The notes under the pieces are model-generated. The model saw nothing but the letters and a program-made list of their open reading frames with translations, was not told the origin of the DNA and ran no database searches. Positions 50,395-58,893 of a DNA stretch of 64,000 nt are shown here, in pieces (positions within the stretch are counted from its first letter, which is position 1; each line of letters begins with the position of its first letter). This DNA comes from Alphaproteobacteria bacterium UBA6411 (lineage in GTDB: Bacteria > Pseudomonadota > Alphaproteobacteria > CAAGCB01 > CAG-977), in contig DJPN01000021.1 in the NCBI GenBank assembly GCA_002438565.1, positions 62,001-126,000 of the forward strand. The letters are read 5' to 3'. The position numbers and the translations under genes are program-made.

Positions 50395-51290
50395 ACGCAT
50401 ATTTCAATTTGGTTCAGCCGTCCATCTTCGGACATATTTTTCAGATGCTGAATCAAGGCTTGGATTTTCGGCGTTTTTTCGGAAGCCGTATTGCATACGC
50501 CGTAAAACGGACGGGTCAGTCCGAAATCCAAATTCAGCCGCGTCAGCTCGGGATTGCGCGCCGCATCCCAATCATGCAGCAAGGCGATGCCGTCGCCCGA
50601 ACGAATCAATGAAAAAACGACGGCTTCCGAATCGGATGTCGTGTTCAGATGTTTGGCTTTTTTCAAAATCAATCGGCAGGACGGATCGTCCAAATGGCGC
50701 TGCTGCACGCATATATCGAAATTCTGCACCAAATCCGCCATATCCCGCGGCACACCGTGTTTATCCAAATAGCTTTTCGATGCGTACAGGCTCATTTTGC
50801 TTTCGGTTTTAAAAACCATTTTGCCTTTCATCGGAAACGACAAATCACTGACAATCGCGAAATCGATATCGGGCGGATTGACTTTTGCGTTCGTCACAAT
50901 ATCCAGTCTGATTTTTAAATGGCGCGCATAAAACAACGACAGTTCTTTCAGCAGTCCGTTTCCCAAAAAACCGTCCGAAACATAAACCGTTACATAACCC
51001 GCCAAATCTTCGGCGGCTTCAAACATTTTTGAAATCCGGTCCAGACTTTTGACAATGTTGTCGATATCCGTATACAGCAGGCGGGCGGTATTTGTCGGTT
51101 CGACGCCCTTTGGCGAACGCTGCAGCAGCGTCGTGTTCATCGAACTTTCCAAATCCGTAATGATTTTCGACAAATTGGACTGTTTGATGCCGTTTCTGCG
51201 CGCCGCGCCTTGAATCCGCCCGGCGTCAATCACTTCTTTAAGGGCAAGCAGATCCCTTAAAAAAGACAACCTGGATTTGAATGTCGCCAT
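50391..51290 (-). CDS. LysR-family transcriptional regulator
   Basis: I choose ATG 51290, nine bases after AAGGGG, giving 299 residues. The N-terminal winged helix-turn-helix has LKEVIDAGRIQGAARRNGIK, then QSNLSKIITDLESSMNTTLL and QRSPKGVEPT, a slightly unusual version of the LysR pattern. The C-terminal effector domain has VYVSDGFLGNGLLKELSLFY, then a periplasmic-binding-like fold. It is divergent from the LuxR-type gene, and the 264 bases between them probably hold its operator. Target unknown. Confidence 0.8.
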   Translation of the reverse strand: MATFKSRLSFLRDLLALKEVIDAGRIQGAARRNGIKQSNLSKIITDLESSMNTTLLQRSPKGVEPTNTARLLYTDIDNIVKSLDRISKMFEAAEDLAGYVTVYVSDGFLGNGLLKELSLFYARHLKIRLDIVTNAKVNPPDIDFAIVSDLSFPMKGKMVFKTESKMSLYASKSYLDKHGVPRDMADLVQNFDICVQQRHLDDPSCRLILKKAKHLNTTSDSEAVVFSLIRSGDGIALLHDWDAARNPELTRLNLDFGLTRPFYGVCNTASEKTPKIQALIQHLKNMSEDGRLNQIEICV

Positions 51291-51554
51291 AAACATATAC
51301 CCCTTATATAAAAGCAGGGACTTTTCAAAGCCCGTGCCATCCCCTACAGTGTAGTTATGGTGTTTCATTTCGAGGCGGTTGTCAATCGGAAATAAACGCT
51401 TTTCCGGCAAAGCGGAGGGGAAAAAGATTGCTTTGCTGACGCCGCCTTGAACACCTGCTTTGCATTGACTTGACTTTTATTCCTTGAATATCGGTTGGAC
51501 ATCCGAATTATCGGCGCGTTTTCGCGCGTGCAAAAAACAGAAAAGGGGAAGGAA

Positions 51555-51752
51555 ATGACCTGTCATTTGACACCAAAACAGCTGGAAGTTTTACATTGCT
51601 TGTCGCAAGGCATGCAAAACAAGCAAATCGCTTCGGAAATGGGCGTCAGCTTGTCTACGGTTAAAATCCACTTGAACAGGATTTACATGCGGTTGAATGT
51701 TTCTAACCGGTTGCAAGCCCTGTTGTGGATGAACGACAACGATTTGGTCTGA
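51555..51752 (+). CDS. Short LuxR-type HTH regulator
   Basis: I start at ATG 51555 after GGGGAAGGAA, giving 65 residues that are almost only the GerE/LuxR helix-turn-helix: LTPKQLEVLHCLSQGMQNKQ, then EMGVSLSTVKIHLNRIYMRL. It lacks a receiver or ligand domain. Stand-alone HTH proteins of this kind can bind DNA constitutively or block other regulators. It is divergent from the LysR gene and followed by a strong terminator. Confidence 0.82.
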   Translation: MTCHLTPKQLEVLHCLSQGMQNKQIASEMGVSLSTVKIHLNRIYMRLNVSNRLQALLWMNDNDLV

Positions 51753-51763
51753 CACGAGTAAAA

Positions 51764-51793
51764 AAACACCCCGTCAAAGGGGTGTTTTTTTTA
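51764..51793. terminator. Bidirectional terminator
   Basis: ACACCCC-GTCAAA-GGGGTGT with T-runs on both strands, between the convergent LuxR-type and NrdD-like genes. Confidence 0.88.
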
Positions 51794-51806
51794 TTTGCCG
51801 TCTTTT

Positions 51807-52001
51807 TTATTCGGCGGCGTGATCCAAACAGGCGCATTTTTCAACAGCCAGAGATTCCTTGAAATAGCGGCGTTCGGCAAATTCGCTTTTTTTACCGATG
51901 TTGAATTCGGACATCGGACGGAAATACCCCATAACGCGCGTCCAGATTTCGCAGGGCTGGCGTTCTTCGTCTTTGAGGGTGATTTCTGCGTTTTCAGTCA
52001 T
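51807..52001 (-). CDS. Small NrdD C-terminal-like protein
   Basis: The 64-residue protein has CEIWTRVMGYFRPMSEFNIG, then KKSEFAERRYF, which resembles the segment at the C-terminal end of anaerobic ribonucleotide reductase NrdD (C-x-V-x-RVxGYxRPVxxWNxGKxxEFxxRxxF). The glycyl radical residue would lie in that region, but here RVMGYF is the only candidate. Free-standing short forms are known in some alphaproteobacteria. It may be a spare radical-domain protein or a remnant. It starts at ATG 52001. Confidence 0.6.
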   Translation of the reverse strand: MTENAEITLKDEERQPCEIWTRVMGYFRPMSEFNIGKKSEFAERRYFKESLAVEKCACLDHAAE

Positions 52002-52141
52002 TTGCAAGGTCTTTCAGTTAAGTGTTCAAAATCAATCTTTGGGGACGTCTTGTCGTCTGTAACCACTATATATGGGGTTTTACGGAAATGACAAGAGGTA
52101 TTTTCGACTATTTTGCAACACGTTGAAATCACTGTCCTTTT

Positions 52142-55100
52142 TTAAAACATAAAGCGCAGCGTCGCCGTCAGAGTGTGCGACAGCCAATCGGGGCGTGCTT
52201 CCAACCCGTAGCGTGCTGAAATATCCCAGTTGTCCCCCAGAATATACGCCAGCGAAGCGCCCAATTCGGCACCGTAAGGATCCATATCCTTGCCGGTTAC
52301 CGTATAACTGGCTCCGTTGGGCAGGTTAACCGTCGCCGAATCTTCGGAACGTGAAAAATCATACGTCAGCCCCGCCGACAATTCGCTCAGCCAGACGCCG
52401 TTTTCCGATTGCGACAGCATATATTCCTTACGGATTTCCGCCACCGCCGAAAACACGGAATTTGAAAACGACTGAATATTCTGTCCGACGGAGTCTTCGT
52501 GCGCGGCGCGTGAAACGGACGCGTAGCGCACGCCGATTTCCGGACGCCACGCCGCCGCATCGTATCCCCACATCAGCTGACCGCCGGTTGTTTTGACATC
52601 GTAGTTGTCCGCAACCGTTATCCCCGACACGTCTTTTGTTTCATCAAAACTGCTTTTTGTATAATCCAGAACCGCCGACAAATACCAGTCCGCGGGTTTG
52701 TACATGCCGTACAAAAAGAACGTATCGCCCGAAACATCCGTTGTTCTTTGCAGTGTTTTCAAATCGGACGAAGTGCGCGCATAGCCGACCCCGACGGCGA
52801 ACACGTCGGCGAATGTGGCGTCCAGCCCCATAGCCACGCCCGTCGAATCGCCGCTGAAGCCGTCTTCGTCGGAATCGGATTTGTATTCGTTCGTATTGTA
52901 CAACGCCTGCGCCCACATTCCGATTGCGGGACGAACGCCATAGAACGCACCGTAGTTCGCCTGTCTTTGCGAACGATACTTGGCGACTTTGGGCGCGGGT
53001 TCGGCGTCTTCGTATCCGAACGAACGGTATTCGCGCTTCTGCTGCGACGGCTGATACGTCGGATAAGCCCGCCCCGTCGACGGCATATCATCGTACGAAC
53101 GGTATTCGCGCGTCGACCGCGACGGCTGATATGTCGGATAAGCCCGCCCCGTCGACGGCATATCACCGTATCCCGCTTGTTTATAGTAGTCTTTTGTCCG
53201 CATCACACGGCTTTTGTAAGGCGAACCGCCGGAACGCCCGTACATTTCGCGCATTTTGCGGTATTTGTCGGAACGGTTGCCCATTTTTTTCTGCAAACCT
53301 CGCATCCGCTTGAACGCCATGCCCGCGACCTGCGTTTGCGTCTGCAAAGACCGAGCCGTCATCGACCCCGACACGTCTGGCGCAATCGCCGTCAAAGCGT
53401 TCAAATAAGCGCGGCTTCCCTTTTGCGACAAAGCATCCAAATGTTTTGCCACGGCAAACAGTTTGTCGTTTTCGTTGAACAGCCCGCCGTCCAAAATCGC
53501 CGCCGCCGTATTTTGATTGTTTTGCGAACCCTTTTCGATAATGACGACTTCCTGCGCGTTGGACGCTTGAATTAAATTATAGCACAGCCCTTTGCCCGAA
53601 GCGCAGTCGACTTTTTCCAGTTTGTAGCGGCTGTTCGCAAACGAAAATTCGCCGGAATCGACCGTTCCCGAAATCAGCTCGAACGTTGTGCCATTTTCCG
53701 CCGTGTGCAACCCGTAATCGACCGTCATGTCCAGCCGCGCGTTTTTGCTGATTTTAACGGTATCGGCATCGATATGCCCGAAGCCGCCGCCCCGCAATTC
53801 GCCCGCGTCGTTTGTCGCCCCCGCCGAAAAGCGCAGCTTCAACACGGAATTGTCCGCAAATTCCAACCCGCCCGTCACGGTCAGATTTCTAACGCCGATA
53901 TCCAGCGTGCCGCCGATGAGCGCCCCGTTGGAAACCGTTGCGTTGTGATTGAACGTCGCTTTGCCCGCGCCCGTCATCGACAGTCTGCCGATTGTCGTAT
54001 TCGCGCCGTCAAAAACCACATCGCCCGCGCCGACGGTCAAAGAATCTGAAATGTCCGCATTGCTTCCGAAATACGCCGTTCCGTTCCCGACAAAAACGTT
54101 TTTGACGGCAACGTCTTTGGTGAACGTCAAAACCCCCGAATTCGTCGCGATTGTTCCGAAGCCGGACAGCGTTTTTTGGAAAGCGCCGCCGTTTTCCAGC
54201 ATCAGCGTGCCATTTCCCGCCAAGTTGCCCGTTACATTCAATTTATCGGAAACCGTCAAAGTTTTTCCCGTTTCGACGTTCAGCGTACCGTTTCCGGATT
54301 CAAAGACCAACGCGCCCGCTGCGGAATTGCCGGCTATGTCGACCGTTCCCGAACCGACATATACAGCCCCGATGCGGTTTCCGCCCGTCGACAGCTTGCC
54401 GCCTTTGATTTTCAGCACCCCGCCGCCCGACAGAGTCCCGAGTGTTCCGCTTTTTTGAACCAAATCGGAAATCGACAGTTCCGCGCCGTTTTCGATGATT
54501 GCCGAACCGCCTTCAAACGTCAGTTTATCCACATTTGCGTTTTTGTTAAAGCTTGCACTGCCGCCGCTGATGTAAATTTCGCCCAAGGACGCAATCGGCG
54601 CATTGAACACACTGCCCGAACCGTTCAGCCGCAAAGTCCCCGCGCCCGTTACGGTATTGGACGCCGCGGTTGAAATGGTCGACAAGCTTAACGTTTTACC
54701 CTGCCCGACGGACAGCGTGCCATTGTTTCCGGAAAAAGCGACGGATGCCATTGTCGTATCGCCCGTAAAACTTGCCGTTCCCGAACCGACAATCAAATGC
54801 CCGCTTGCAAACGAAGCCGCCGTGGCAAACGAACCGTTCGCGCCGCCCGACAGCTTAATCGTTCCCGAACCGTTTACCATGTTTGCGCCCGCGTTGATAT
54901 TTTGAGTGATATTCAGCGTTTTGTTGACGGTCAGCGTCGAACCGCTGTTCGCGCCGAAAGAAACCGTCCCGACCGTCATGTCTGCGTTTTGAATCAAACC
55001 CGCCCCGTTTGCGATTGAAACAGTGCCCGCCTGCGCCGCGGCATTGACGGTCAAGGTTGCGCCGCCCGCCGCCGTGATTGTGCCGACTTGCGCCGTATTG

Positions 55101-58081
55101 GCCAATGTCGCCGATTGATTGACGGTCAAAGTTCCCAAACCGGAAAGCTTTGAATTGACGGTCATGCCGTTTTGGTTCAAAGACAGAACGCCCGCGCCCG
55201 TAAACAGGCTGCTGCCGTCCGCGCCGACGGCATCCTGCGCCAAAGTCAAAGTTGCCCCGCCGTTGATTGAAACAGCGGAATTTGCCGCCAAATCCAGTTT
55301 CTTTAGCGCATTATTGCCCGCGAATGTCGCTTTTGCGCCATTCGACAAAGACAGCGCGTTCGTTTGCACCGCATTTGCGGCAAACGTTCCCGTCCCCGCC
55401 AAAATCAAGGTATCCCCCGTAAACGCCGCGCCGTTTGCCGTCGAAAGCGTTCCCGAAACGGTCAGCGTTTTCGCGATGTTGATTTTAGCGTTTTCCAAAG
55501 CGCTCAAATCCTTGACAGCGGAAGTGTCCGTCAGCGAAACGTTTCCGCCCGTCGTCAGCCGCAAAGCGCCGTTCGCCGCGAAAGTTCCGCCGTCCGTCAG
55601 CGACAAAACGCCGCCGCCCGACACCGTTCCGCCGTTGACGGTCAATCCGTCTGCCACATTCAGCGTGCCGTTGACCGTCAAGTTTCCGCCCGTCAAGGTC
55701 AGTCCGTTCGACACGCTCAGAGTGCCGTTGTTGACGGCCATGTCCGCCGTTCCGGAAATCGTGCCAACGGTCGACGTTTGCCCGTAATTGAAATCGACTT
55801 TTCCCGAAAATTCCAGTTCACCCAAATCCTTGACCTGCCCGCCGAACGTTGACGCTCCGGTCAAGCTCAGCTTCCCTTTGCCGGTAACAACGTTTTTCCC
55901 CGCCGTCGTGATTTCTTTCAACTCCAACGTTTTACCCTTGGCAATGCTCAAAGTGCCGCCTTCCACCGTTCCGAACTTGACCGCGCCAATGCCGATTGTT
56001 CCCGAAATCGTCGCCGTTCCCGTGCCGATTTCCAGCGTTCCCAATCGGTTGATAAGGTTGTTGCCGCCGAAGTTGACGCTGGTATTGTCGACCAGCCGTA
56101 GAGTACCCTCGCCGCCGATGCTACCCGTCCCGGAAATAATGTCCGTCACATCGTCCTTGCCGCTGGCATCCAAAGCCAGCGTCCCGCCCAAAGCGATGTC
56201 GATGTTGCCGTCCGTTCCCGTTCCGAATGTCAAGCTTTTAACCGTTAAAACACCGGCGTTCAGCGTCAAGTTTGTTTTGTTGCTTCCCGTAAAAACCAGC
56301 TTGTCCAGCGTGGCGTCGCCCGTCTGGCCTGCGTAATTCAGCATAACTTCCTTGGCCGAACCGTCGATTTGCAAAGTGCCGAAATTGTCGAATTTGCCGT
56401 TAAACGTTGACAAAGTCCCCGTTACTTTCAGCGTTCCCTTGCCTTTAAAAGTGGAAGCCGTGGCGGTATTGCCCAAAACTTCCCCGCTGTTCAGAATCAG
56501 CGTTCCCTTTTCGGCGATATTGAATTCCGATCCCAGCGCCGCAGAAATTTGACCAACACTCACGGAAACGCCGTCGGCAATATTGACAACCGTTTTTTGG
56601 GATTCGTTCGCTTGCCCTATTTGGGCGAAACTGAACGCCGAATCCCCTTTGTTAAAATTCAATGTCGCTTGCGAAGCCGACAATTCATCCAAGGTCACGC
56701 CCAGTTCTTGATTGAAATTGACAATTGTTCCTTTTTCGACGATCAAGCTGAGACGGTCGTTTTCAAATTTTTTGGAAACGCCCTGTTTGTCATTGAAATT
56801 CAGCGTCCCGCCCGTAAACTGCAAAGTGCCGTAAACGTTTTCGGCAAAAGTGAATGACGCGTCGTTTGTAATTGTCGAATCCGCCGACAAAGTCAGCTTT
56901 GAACCGTTTTTGGCAAAATTTATCGTCCCGCTGTCAAAATTCAAGGACGACACAATCAGCTCTTGCGTGATATTGGCAACGGCTTGATTTTCCAACACCA
57001 GAGTACCCACGGTCACTTGAGCCTTGATGTCCAATGTTCCCTTGTCTATCGTAATGTTGTCAACGGACGACTGTGCTTCAAAGGTCAAAGTCCCTTCGTG
57101 CGCGATAATCGTTCCGAAGTCGCTTAATTTTTTGAACGTGGCGTCTGCGCCATTTTGCAGGTTCAGCGTTCCTTTGCCGCTCAAAGACGAGTTTGACTCC
57201 ATTATAAAATCGGACGTAACAGTCAGCGTATTGTCCTTCTCAATCGTCAGCGCCCCGCTGTCAAAATCGAACTTTTTAACGGATACGTCGGCTTTTAAAT
57301 CCATTGATCCGCCGGCCAAACGCAAATTCCCCGTATCCCATGAAATTTTGGATGAAATCGTCGTCGCACCGTCAAATGAAAGCGTTCCCGTCCCGTCCAA
57401 AAAAATGGTTTTTCCGCCCGTGCTTTCAAAGGTAATGTTTTGTCCCTGCAAATTCAGCGTGCCGTTAATATAATACCGTCCGCCGGAAACGGACAAATCC
57501 TGCAGATATTCCCCTGTTGTCGACCTTGCGCCCGACCCGATTGTTACCAAAACCCTGTCGTTGACAACAAATTCGCCGCCCGTCAAAGAAAAGGAACCCG
57601 TCGCGCTTCTTTTCATCAACAGTTCGCTTGTATCCGTAAAATCAAAAGTCCCACCGCTGATTCGGAAATTTCCGGCGGAAATGACATCGGCGTCTTGTTC
57701 TTCTTGGGCGTCTTTCGGCAAGAATTTAACCGTATCGACATCCAGCCCTTTATACATTTTGATTGCGCCGCGAAATTTACCGCCCTCAATTTCAAAATCG
57801 CTGGTAATGCTCTCGTTCCCCGTAAGAGAAGTGTTGGCATATCCCCCTACCGAAACAGTCGGGGACGACCCTTCGCCGCCCGTGCGGTAACCGGCATAAT
57901 CCCAAATCACACCGCCGTCGAAAGTCAAATCCGCATTATCATAAATTTGAATACCGCCGGATTCCGCCCCGTTAAACTTATCTATTGTTTCCGCCGCATT
58001 AAACTCTCTTGCGCTCGCTTCATACGGAAGCGCTACGGTCAAAGCGGTTGTCAGCAGCAAAAATTTTTTCAAGGCGCGCAT
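52142..58081 (-). CDS. Giant beta-helix autotransporter (adhesin-like)
   Basis: I place the start at the third of three ATGs (58081), seven bases after GGAGA, giving 1,979 residues with a signal peptide (LLLTTALTVALPYEASA). The passenger is about 1,350 residues of degenerate 20-30-residue repeats of the type LSLTGASTFGG, TLSVSNGLTLTGGNLTVNG, GSGTIKLSGG. They form a right-handed beta-helix rich in Thr, Gly and Asn and nearly free of Cys. A linker with a 25-residue duplication (DMPSTGRAYPTYQPS) follows near 53,023-53,171. The last 290 residues form the beta-barrel (PAIGMWAQALYNTNEYKSD to LTATLRFMF). It lacks a protease domain and probably acts as a surface adhesin. Confidence 0.92.
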   Translation of the reverse strand: MRALKKFLLLTTALTVALPYEASAREFNAAETIDKFNGAESGGIQIYDNADLTFDGGVIWDYAGYRTGGEGSSPTVSVGGYANTSLTGNESITSDFEIEGGKFRGAIKMYKGLDVDTVKFLPKDAQEEQDADVISAGNFRISGGTFDFTDTSELLMKRSATGSFSLTGGEFVVNDRVLVTIGSGARSTTGEYLQDLSVSGGRYYINGTLNLQGQNITFESTGGKTIFLDGTGTLSFDGATTISSKISWDTGNLRLAGGSMDLKADVSVKKFDFDSGALTIEKDNTLTVTSDFIMESNSSLSGKGTLNLQNGADATFKKLSDFGTIIAHEGTLTFEAQSSVDNITIDKGTLDIKAQVTVGTLVLENQAVANITQELIVSSLNFDSGTINFAKNGSKLTLSADSTITNDASFTFAENVYGTLQFTGGTLNFNDKQGVSKKFENDRLSLIVEKGTIVNFNQELGVTLDELSASQATLNFNKGDSAFSFAQIGQANESQKTVVNIADGVSVSVGQISAALGSEFNIAEKGTLILNSGEVLGNTATASTFKGKGTLKVTGTLSTFNGKFDNFGTLQIDGSAKEVMLNYAGQTGDATLDKLVFTGSNKTNLTLNAGVLTVKSLTFGTGTDGNIDIALGGTLALDASGKDDVTDIISGTGSIGGEGTLRLVDNTSVNFGGNNLINRLGTLEIGTGTATISGTIGIGAVKFGTVEGGTLSIAKGKTLELKEITTAGKNVVTGKGKLSLTGASTFGGQVKDLGELEFSGKVDFNYGQTSTVGTISGTADMAVNNGTLSVSNGLTLTGGNLTVNGTLNVADGLTVNGGTVSGGGVLSLTDGGTFAANGALRLTTGGNVSLTDTSAVKDLSALENAKINIAKTLTVSGTLSTANGAAFTGDTLILAGTGTFAANAVQTNALSLSNGAKATFAGNNALKKLDLAANSAVSINGGATLTLAQDAVGADGSSLFTGAGVLSLNQNGMTVNSKLSGLGTLTVNQSATLANTAQVGTITAAGGATLTVNAAAQAGTVSIANGAGLIQNADMTVGTVSFGANSGSTLTVNKTLNITQNINAGANMVNGSGTIKLSGGANGSFATAASFASGHLIVGSGTASFTGDTTMASVAFSGNNGTLSVGQGKTLSLSTISTAASNTVTGAGTLRLNGSGSVFNAPIASLGEIYISGGSASFNKNANVDKLTFEGGSAIIENGAELSISDLVQKSGTLGTLSGGGVLKIKGGKLSTGGNRIGAVYVGSGTVDIAGNSAAGALVFESGNGTLNVETGKTLTVSDKLNVTGNLAGNGTLMLENGGAFQKTLSGFGTIATNSGVLTFTKDVAVKNVFVGNGTAYFGSNADISDSLTVGAGDVVFDGANTTIGRLSMTGAGKATFNHNATVSNGALIGGTLDIGVRNLTVTGGLEFADNSVLKLRFSAGATNDAGELRGGGFGHIDADTVKISKNARLDMTVDYGLHTAENGTTFELISGTVDSGEFSFANSRYKLEKVDCASGKGLCYNLIQASNAQEVVIIEKGSQNNQNTAAAILDGGLFNENDKLFAVAKHLDALSQKGSRAYLNALTAIAPDVSGSMTARSLQTQTQVAGMAFKRMRGLQKKMGNRSDKYRKMREMYGRSGGSPYKSRVMRTKDYYKQAGYGDMPSTGRAYPTYQPSRSTREYRSYDDMPSTGRAYPTYQPSQQKREYRSFGYEDAEPAPKVAKYRSQRQANYGAFYGVRPAIGMWAQALYNTNEYKSDSDEDGFSGDSTGVAMGLDATFADVFAVGVGYARTSSDLKTLQRTTDVSGDTFFLYGMYKPADWYLSAVLDYTKSSFDETKDVSGITVADNYDVKTTGGQLMWGYDAAAWRPEIGVRYASVSRAAHEDSVGQNIQSFSNSVFSAVAEIRKEYMLSQSENGVWLSELSAGLTYDFSRSEDSATVNLPNGASYTVTGKDMDPYGAELGASLAYILGDNWDISARYGLEARPDWLSHTLTATLRFMF
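53023..53171 (-). repeat. 75-bp tandem repeat within the autotransporter linker
   Basis: Two copies offset by exactly 75 bases (25 codons) encode DMPSTGRAYPTYQPS and REYRSY/F with few changes. Copy number could change by slippage or recombination without frame loss. Confidence 0.85.
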
Positions 58082-58149
58082 CATCATTCTCCGTCGGTAG
58101 ACGCATTTTTGCCCTATCTTAAACAGGAATGATTAAAAGAATGGAAAAA

Positions 58150-58893
58150 TCAGCCCGAAAATCGCCCCAGTAGCAAAAATTCGGTGTTGCCTTCGGCACC
58201 TTTTATCGGACTTTCGACAATGCCCGCAACCGTCCAGCCCGCGCGCGAAGAAAGCCAGTCCCGCATATCGTCGCAAACCTGTTTGTGCAAAGCGGGATCG
58301 CGGACGATTCCGCCTTCGCCCACTTGGTATTTTTCGACCTCGAACTGCGGTTTTATCAGCGCAATCAAATACGCGCCGTTCGGATCGGCGAAGCTCAACG
58401 GCACGTCCAAAACGGTGCGCAATCCGATAAAGCTCGCGTCGCAGACAATCATCCCGACGGGTTCGTGGATTTGTTCCTTGGTCAAGTATTTCGCGTTGGT
58501 GCGTTCCAAAACGACGACGCGCGAATCGACCCGCAGCTTTTGCGCCAGCTGCCCGTAACCGACATCGACGGCGTAGACTTTCTTTGCGCCGTTGTACAGC
58601 AAAACGTCCGTAAAGCCGCCCGTTGAACACCCGACGTCCAAACAAACCAATCCCGCCGGGTCGAAACCCGATTCGCTCAATCCCTTAACCAGCTTGAAGC
58701 CCCCGCGCGACACCCACGGAATCGCCTTGCTTTTCAGCCGCAGCTGCGTTTCGGGCTTCAGCATTTCGCCCGCCTTTTCAATGCGGCGTTCGGCGGCGCA
58801 AACCTGCCCCTCCATAATTAAAGCAGCGGCTTTGGCTTGATTTTCAGCCAATCCTTGGGCAACCAGCAGCACATCGGCGCGCTGTTTTTTCAT
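58150..58893 (-). CDS. tlyA: TlyA-family 16S/23S rRNA 2'-O-methyltransferase
   Basis: Start ATG 58893 overlaps the dxs stop (ATGA), giving 247 residues. The N-terminal S4 RNA-binding domain is MKKQRADVLLVAQGLAENQA. The FtsJ-like methyltransferase domain has LVCLDVGCSTGGFTDVLLYN (SAM site), VYAVDVGYGQLA, and CDASFIGLRTVL, then LIALIKPQFEVEK. Members 2'-O-methylate rRNA; in mycobacteria this affects capreomycin sensitivity, and some were called haemolysins. The dxs-tlyA pairing is common in alphaproteobacteria. Confidence 0.93.
   Translation of the reverse strand: MKKQRADVLLVAQGLAENQAKAAALIMEGQVCAAERRIEKAGEMLKPETQLRLKSKAIPWVSRGGFKLVKGLSESGFDPAGLVCLDVGCSTGGFTDVLLYNGAKKVYAVDVGYGQLAQKLRVDSRVVVLERTNAKYLTKEQIHEPVGMIVCDASFIGLRTVLDVPLSFADPNGAYLIALIKPQFEVEKYQVGEGGIVRDPALHKQVCDDMRDWLSSRAGWTVAGIVESPIKGAEGNTEFLLLGRFSG

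Noticed and set aside
53705..58132. Several long plus-strand frames opposite the large autotransporter
   Set aside because: They arise from the low-complexity, stop-poor antisense of the beta-helix repeats.
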